Positions 61,173 to 64,000 of a DNA stretch of 64,000 bases are shown piece after piece. The notes beneath the pieces were generated by a model. It was not told the origin of the DNA, searched no databases, and saw only the letters and a program-made list of their open reading frames with translations. A program made the translations under genes and the position numbers. The stretch's first letter is position 1. Each line of letters opens with the position of its first letter. Source of the DNA: Dermatophagoides farinae (lineage: Eukaryota > Arthropoda > Arachnida > Sarcoptiformes > Pyroglyphidae); the NCBI RefSeq assembly GCF_024713945.1, contig NC_134680.1:439001-503000 (forward strand), in the 5' to 3' direction.

Positions 61173-61544
61173 TTAATTTTGTTTCACATTGGAATGATTT
61201 TCAGGTAAATTAGTAAATTCTAGAAAACAAGGACAATTTGGATTGCCAAAATGTGTGACCATATTTGTCATCGGCATCCATAGGCAACAATTCCATGACG
61301 TAGATTTGATGGTGGAATTTTTTCTTTGCCAATCTTGAAATGATACAATAACATTTGTTCGATATGACCATTGTTGTTTTGGTACTGGTTTTCGTACTGG
61401 AACATAGTTATTATTATTATTATTATTTTTAGTGATGAAAAATTTTGGTTTCAATCGATAACTTCGTGGATGAATATTTGTAGCGGAAATCAGCATTATC
61501 ATCATCATCATCATCGATATGATGAATATTCGAATATGAAACAT
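61173..61544 (-). CDS. Possible small secreted protein
   Basis: A 123-aa frame starts with a hydrophobic, Met/Ile-rich leader (MFHIRIFIISMMMMM...) that ends near ATNI, like a signal peptide. The body is not low-complexity apart from one Asn run. It reads KPVPKQQWSYRTNVIVSFQDW, minus its last residue, then a Cys-containing end (WNCCLWMP and NPNCPCFLEF). Four Cys in two pairs suggest disulfides. Codon choice resembles the confident genes. The five Met codons coincide with a (CAT)n tract, so the leader may be fortuitous. No family is recognised, and it could be one exon of a larger gene. Copies of the GATAGATGGC word flank it on both sides. Confidence 0.45.
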   Translation of the reverse strand: MFHIRIFIISMMMMMIMLISATNIHPRSYRLKPKFFITKNNNNNNNYVPVRKPVPKQQWSYRTNVIVSFQDWQRKNSTIKSTSWNCCLWMPMTNMVTHFGNPNCPCFLEFTNLPENHSNVKQN

Positions 61545-61910
61545 GATGATTATGATGATGATGAATTTTTGTTGCTATTTTGTTTACACTAACAGCTCAA
61601 ACATTGAATGATCAATCAATTTTAAATTTTTTTTTTCTTTTCACAGATTTGAGGGAAAATTTTTCACATTTTCAATTTTAAAATGAAGTTAAATTAAAAA
61701 GTTGTGTTGTTAACGCACAAAAACAATTTTCATTAATTATTATTCTTGCGCTTTATGGATATATGGTCATCATGATAGTCGATGATTCAAGGTTTTCAAC
61801 TTTATTCATCATCGTAAATGATTCAGGTTTTTTTTTTTTCTTTCTTCAAAAAACTGACCATCATCATCATCATCATTTTCAAATTTGTATCCGAATTTAT
61901 TTCAATCGCC

Positions 61911-61920
61911 GATAGATGGC
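61911..61920 (+). promoter_or_regulatory. GATAGATGGC word, copy 5
   Basis: Exact 10-mer followed by GC (AGATGGCGC, the closest of the five to a CTCF-type core). It lies about 370 nt upstream of the small secreted-protein ORF. Confidence 0.35.
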
Positions 61921-62721
61921 GCATCTAATCACAATTTTATATATGTGAAAAAAAAATTATCAATCATCGATCGACCATTATAAATATTGAGCCACCTAAT
62001 TCTGGTGGAAAAAAAATTGCCCAAAAAGTAAACAAAGAAAAAAAAAGAACATCGATCAATTTGTTTGGTTCTGTGCATTCAAATTTGTAATCAATAAATA
62101 TATCCGGTGATCAATTTTACTATGGATAATTGGATAAAATGATAACAATCCATTTGTATCACTACCACCATCATCATCATCATCATCGGATGCAATTATA
62201 ATTTTTTTTTAACCACTAAAACACAACAACAACAAAAAACAATCATGCGACATTATGATGTGAACAAATAAACTAACAACAGCAGCAGCAGCAACAACAA
62301 CAACGAATAATAACAATGAAAACAAAAACCGGATTCACTGGTTAATAATAATGGCTACGATCCAAAAATGGCAGCAAAAAAAAAGAAAAGTAAAATTCAA
62401 ATGAAAATCCGTTCAAATAACCAAAAAAATAAAATAAAAAATTAGGAAATTTCCGTACATTTGTCTACATGTAGTTTTCAATAAAAATGATCTACAATTT
62501 CCGCTCAAAAGACACACACACACACACAGACAGACAAATTCATATATCACATCTATATATCGATATAATAAATGATCCAAAGGTAAATATATGCATGTTG
62601 GATTATTTTTCGCTGCCCAAAAAAAATATATATAGATGAACACACACACACATGGGGAAAAAAATCAATCAATTCAATTAAATAAAAAATGGATCAAATA
62701 TGGAATATTCTCTAAATATGG

Positions 62722-62725
<4 letters not shown>

Positions 62726-62779
<54 letters not shown>
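62726..62779 (+). repeat. (AG)27 microsatellite
   Basis: Perfect 54-nt AG dinucleotide tract, the longest dinucleotide repeat that I noticed in the window. Confidence 0.9.
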
Positions 62780-62782
<3 letters not shown>

Positions 62783-64000
62783 TGTGTGCGTGCTTGTTAA
62801 TGCACATGGTAAACATATATCATCATCATTGATCAGGATGATAACAAATAATGAATGGTAAATATTGAATATATATCCAAATCAATCAAAAATCATTATA
62901 TCATTCTATTCATTTTATATATCATAAAAAAAAATTGAACATGATGATGATGAGATATATGGATGTGCAATACTACCAATGATGTAATGCTGCAATGTGG
63001 TAATAATGGTTTTTGGTAGATTCTTCATTTGATTGTAGTACATTGGATGATCATTCGTATAATCCATATGTAAAATAAAATAAAAAAAATTCCCATGATG
63101 ATATTGAATATATAATCATTTCTACTGATTTCGTATCATGGAAAAATACATGGCAAACAAAACAAAAAAAAAAAAAAAAAAAACACCACATTATGGTGAC
63201 AAGGTTCATTTCTAGAAAAAGAAGAAGAAGAAGAAAAAAAAAACATTTTCTTTTCGATTACCGGTCCACACGTTGTATTGAGATCAAAGACAAATTCAAC
63301 TACACACAAAAAAAAAACAAAACGAAAACAAAATTTAAAAAACAAATCAGACACCACATGACTTGTGTGTATATATGTCTGCTGTCAAATCAAAAAACGA
63401 CAAATATATATATATCGATATTGATCGAAGAAAAAAAAAAGACTATGAAATGAAATCAATTAATGAAAATTTGAAATCAAAACACAAAACAAAAATGATG
63501 AAACGTATTTGATTCAGGCACATTTAAAGCACAAGCAAACATACACTACACTACAAGTGACAACAACGAAAAAGACTTGTTAATGTTGTGTATTAAGTGC
63601 GTATGATCTTGGATTCTGATTGATCAAAAAAAAAAATTATACAATCAATTACAACACAAAACATCTTAATCTGATTATACATTCGATTAAGATGTTATAA
63701 TTCAATATATAATGGTAATGTTTTTGTTTGTAAAATTTGTGTGTGTGTGTGTGTGTTTTTCTTTTCACATTGATAATAATGATTGTTTGTGATGGTGGTT
63801 TGCTTGCTACTGTAAATCGTTTTTTTTTTGTTAATTTCTTATCATCATTTATCATAAATCAAAATATATATAATGCAGCCACTAAATAGGAAGAAAGTGA
63901 GAAATCCACAACAACAACAACCAGATGGAAAAAAAAAACCAAAAACAAATCAAATCCCAAAAGAAGAAAAAGAAAACACCGATAACAAATACGTTTAAAT

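Larger units (their letters stand above)
61545..64000. other. Non-coding, repeat-rich right end
   Basis: I see no supportable exon. The region contains (CAT)n, (AAC)n, (CA)n and TATA-rich tracts, a 54-nt (AG)27 tract at 62726-62779 and a long poly-A run near 63165-63182. Confidence 0.65.

Overview
The window looks like nuclear DNA of a small-genome arthropod, most likely an acariform (house-dust-mite-type) mite. This is an inference from very AT-rich DNA crowded with (ATG/CAT)n, (GTT/AAC)n and (CA/GT)n tracts, short introns of about 50-120 bp mixed with multi-kb ones, and protein families typical of arthropods. There is no prokaryotic gene organisation, no rRNA or tRNA gene that I can recognise, and no CRISPR array. 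All gene models were built by hand from reading frames, splice sites and phase. In every multi-exon model marked as confident, the summed exon lengths give a whole number of codons.

Layout. 1-4920 is non-coding. 4921-9268 is a BEL/Pao-type LTR retrotransposon with two identical 244-bp LTRs, a 4-5 bp target duplication and one 1161-codon Gag-protease ORF whose pol part is collapsed. 9270-13340 is non-coding. 13341-17081 (+) holds the last five exons of a biogenic-amine GPCR (beta-octopamine/D1-like). 17654-18435 (-) is a small, poorly resolved gene that shares a divergent promoter (about 18450-18800) with 19011-22124 (+), a two-exon gene for a roughly 999-aa protein with two tandem pseudokinase domains. 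22845-25683 (-) is a complete nine-exon, 360-aa myosin-light-chain-kinase-type Ca2+/calmodulin kinase. 25734-36093 is a gene-poor, microsatellite-rich stretch with two weak exon candidates. 36094-47346 (+) is a zona-pellucida (ZP) domain protein of 975 aa, with a 36-nt signal-peptide exon and a 7.4-kb first intron. 48342-51222 (+) is a second, related ZP module that lacks any signal peptide or first ZP exon of its own. 52157-52786 (+) encodes a small single-pass membrane protein. 53362-56359 (-) is a complete five-exon SLC6 neurotransmitter/amino-acid transporter, most like glycine transporters. 56400-64000 is mostly non-coding apart from a possible small secreted protein at 61173-61544 (-).

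The genes belong to ordinary animal functions: amine signalling, muscle/actomyosin regulation, amino-acid transport, and cuticle or apical matrix. No obvious pathway links neighbours, except the ZP pair, which probably forms one locus. The most notable observations are: (i) two alternative ZP 3' modules apparently served by one shared 5' half; (ii) a tandem double pseudokinase; (iii) a recently inserted retroelement that has lost the RT catalytic core, RNase H and integrase but keeps an open reading frame; (iv) an exact 10-mer (GATAGATGGC) occurring five times, mostly at gene boundaries; and (v) long perfect hairpins made from opposed microsatellites.
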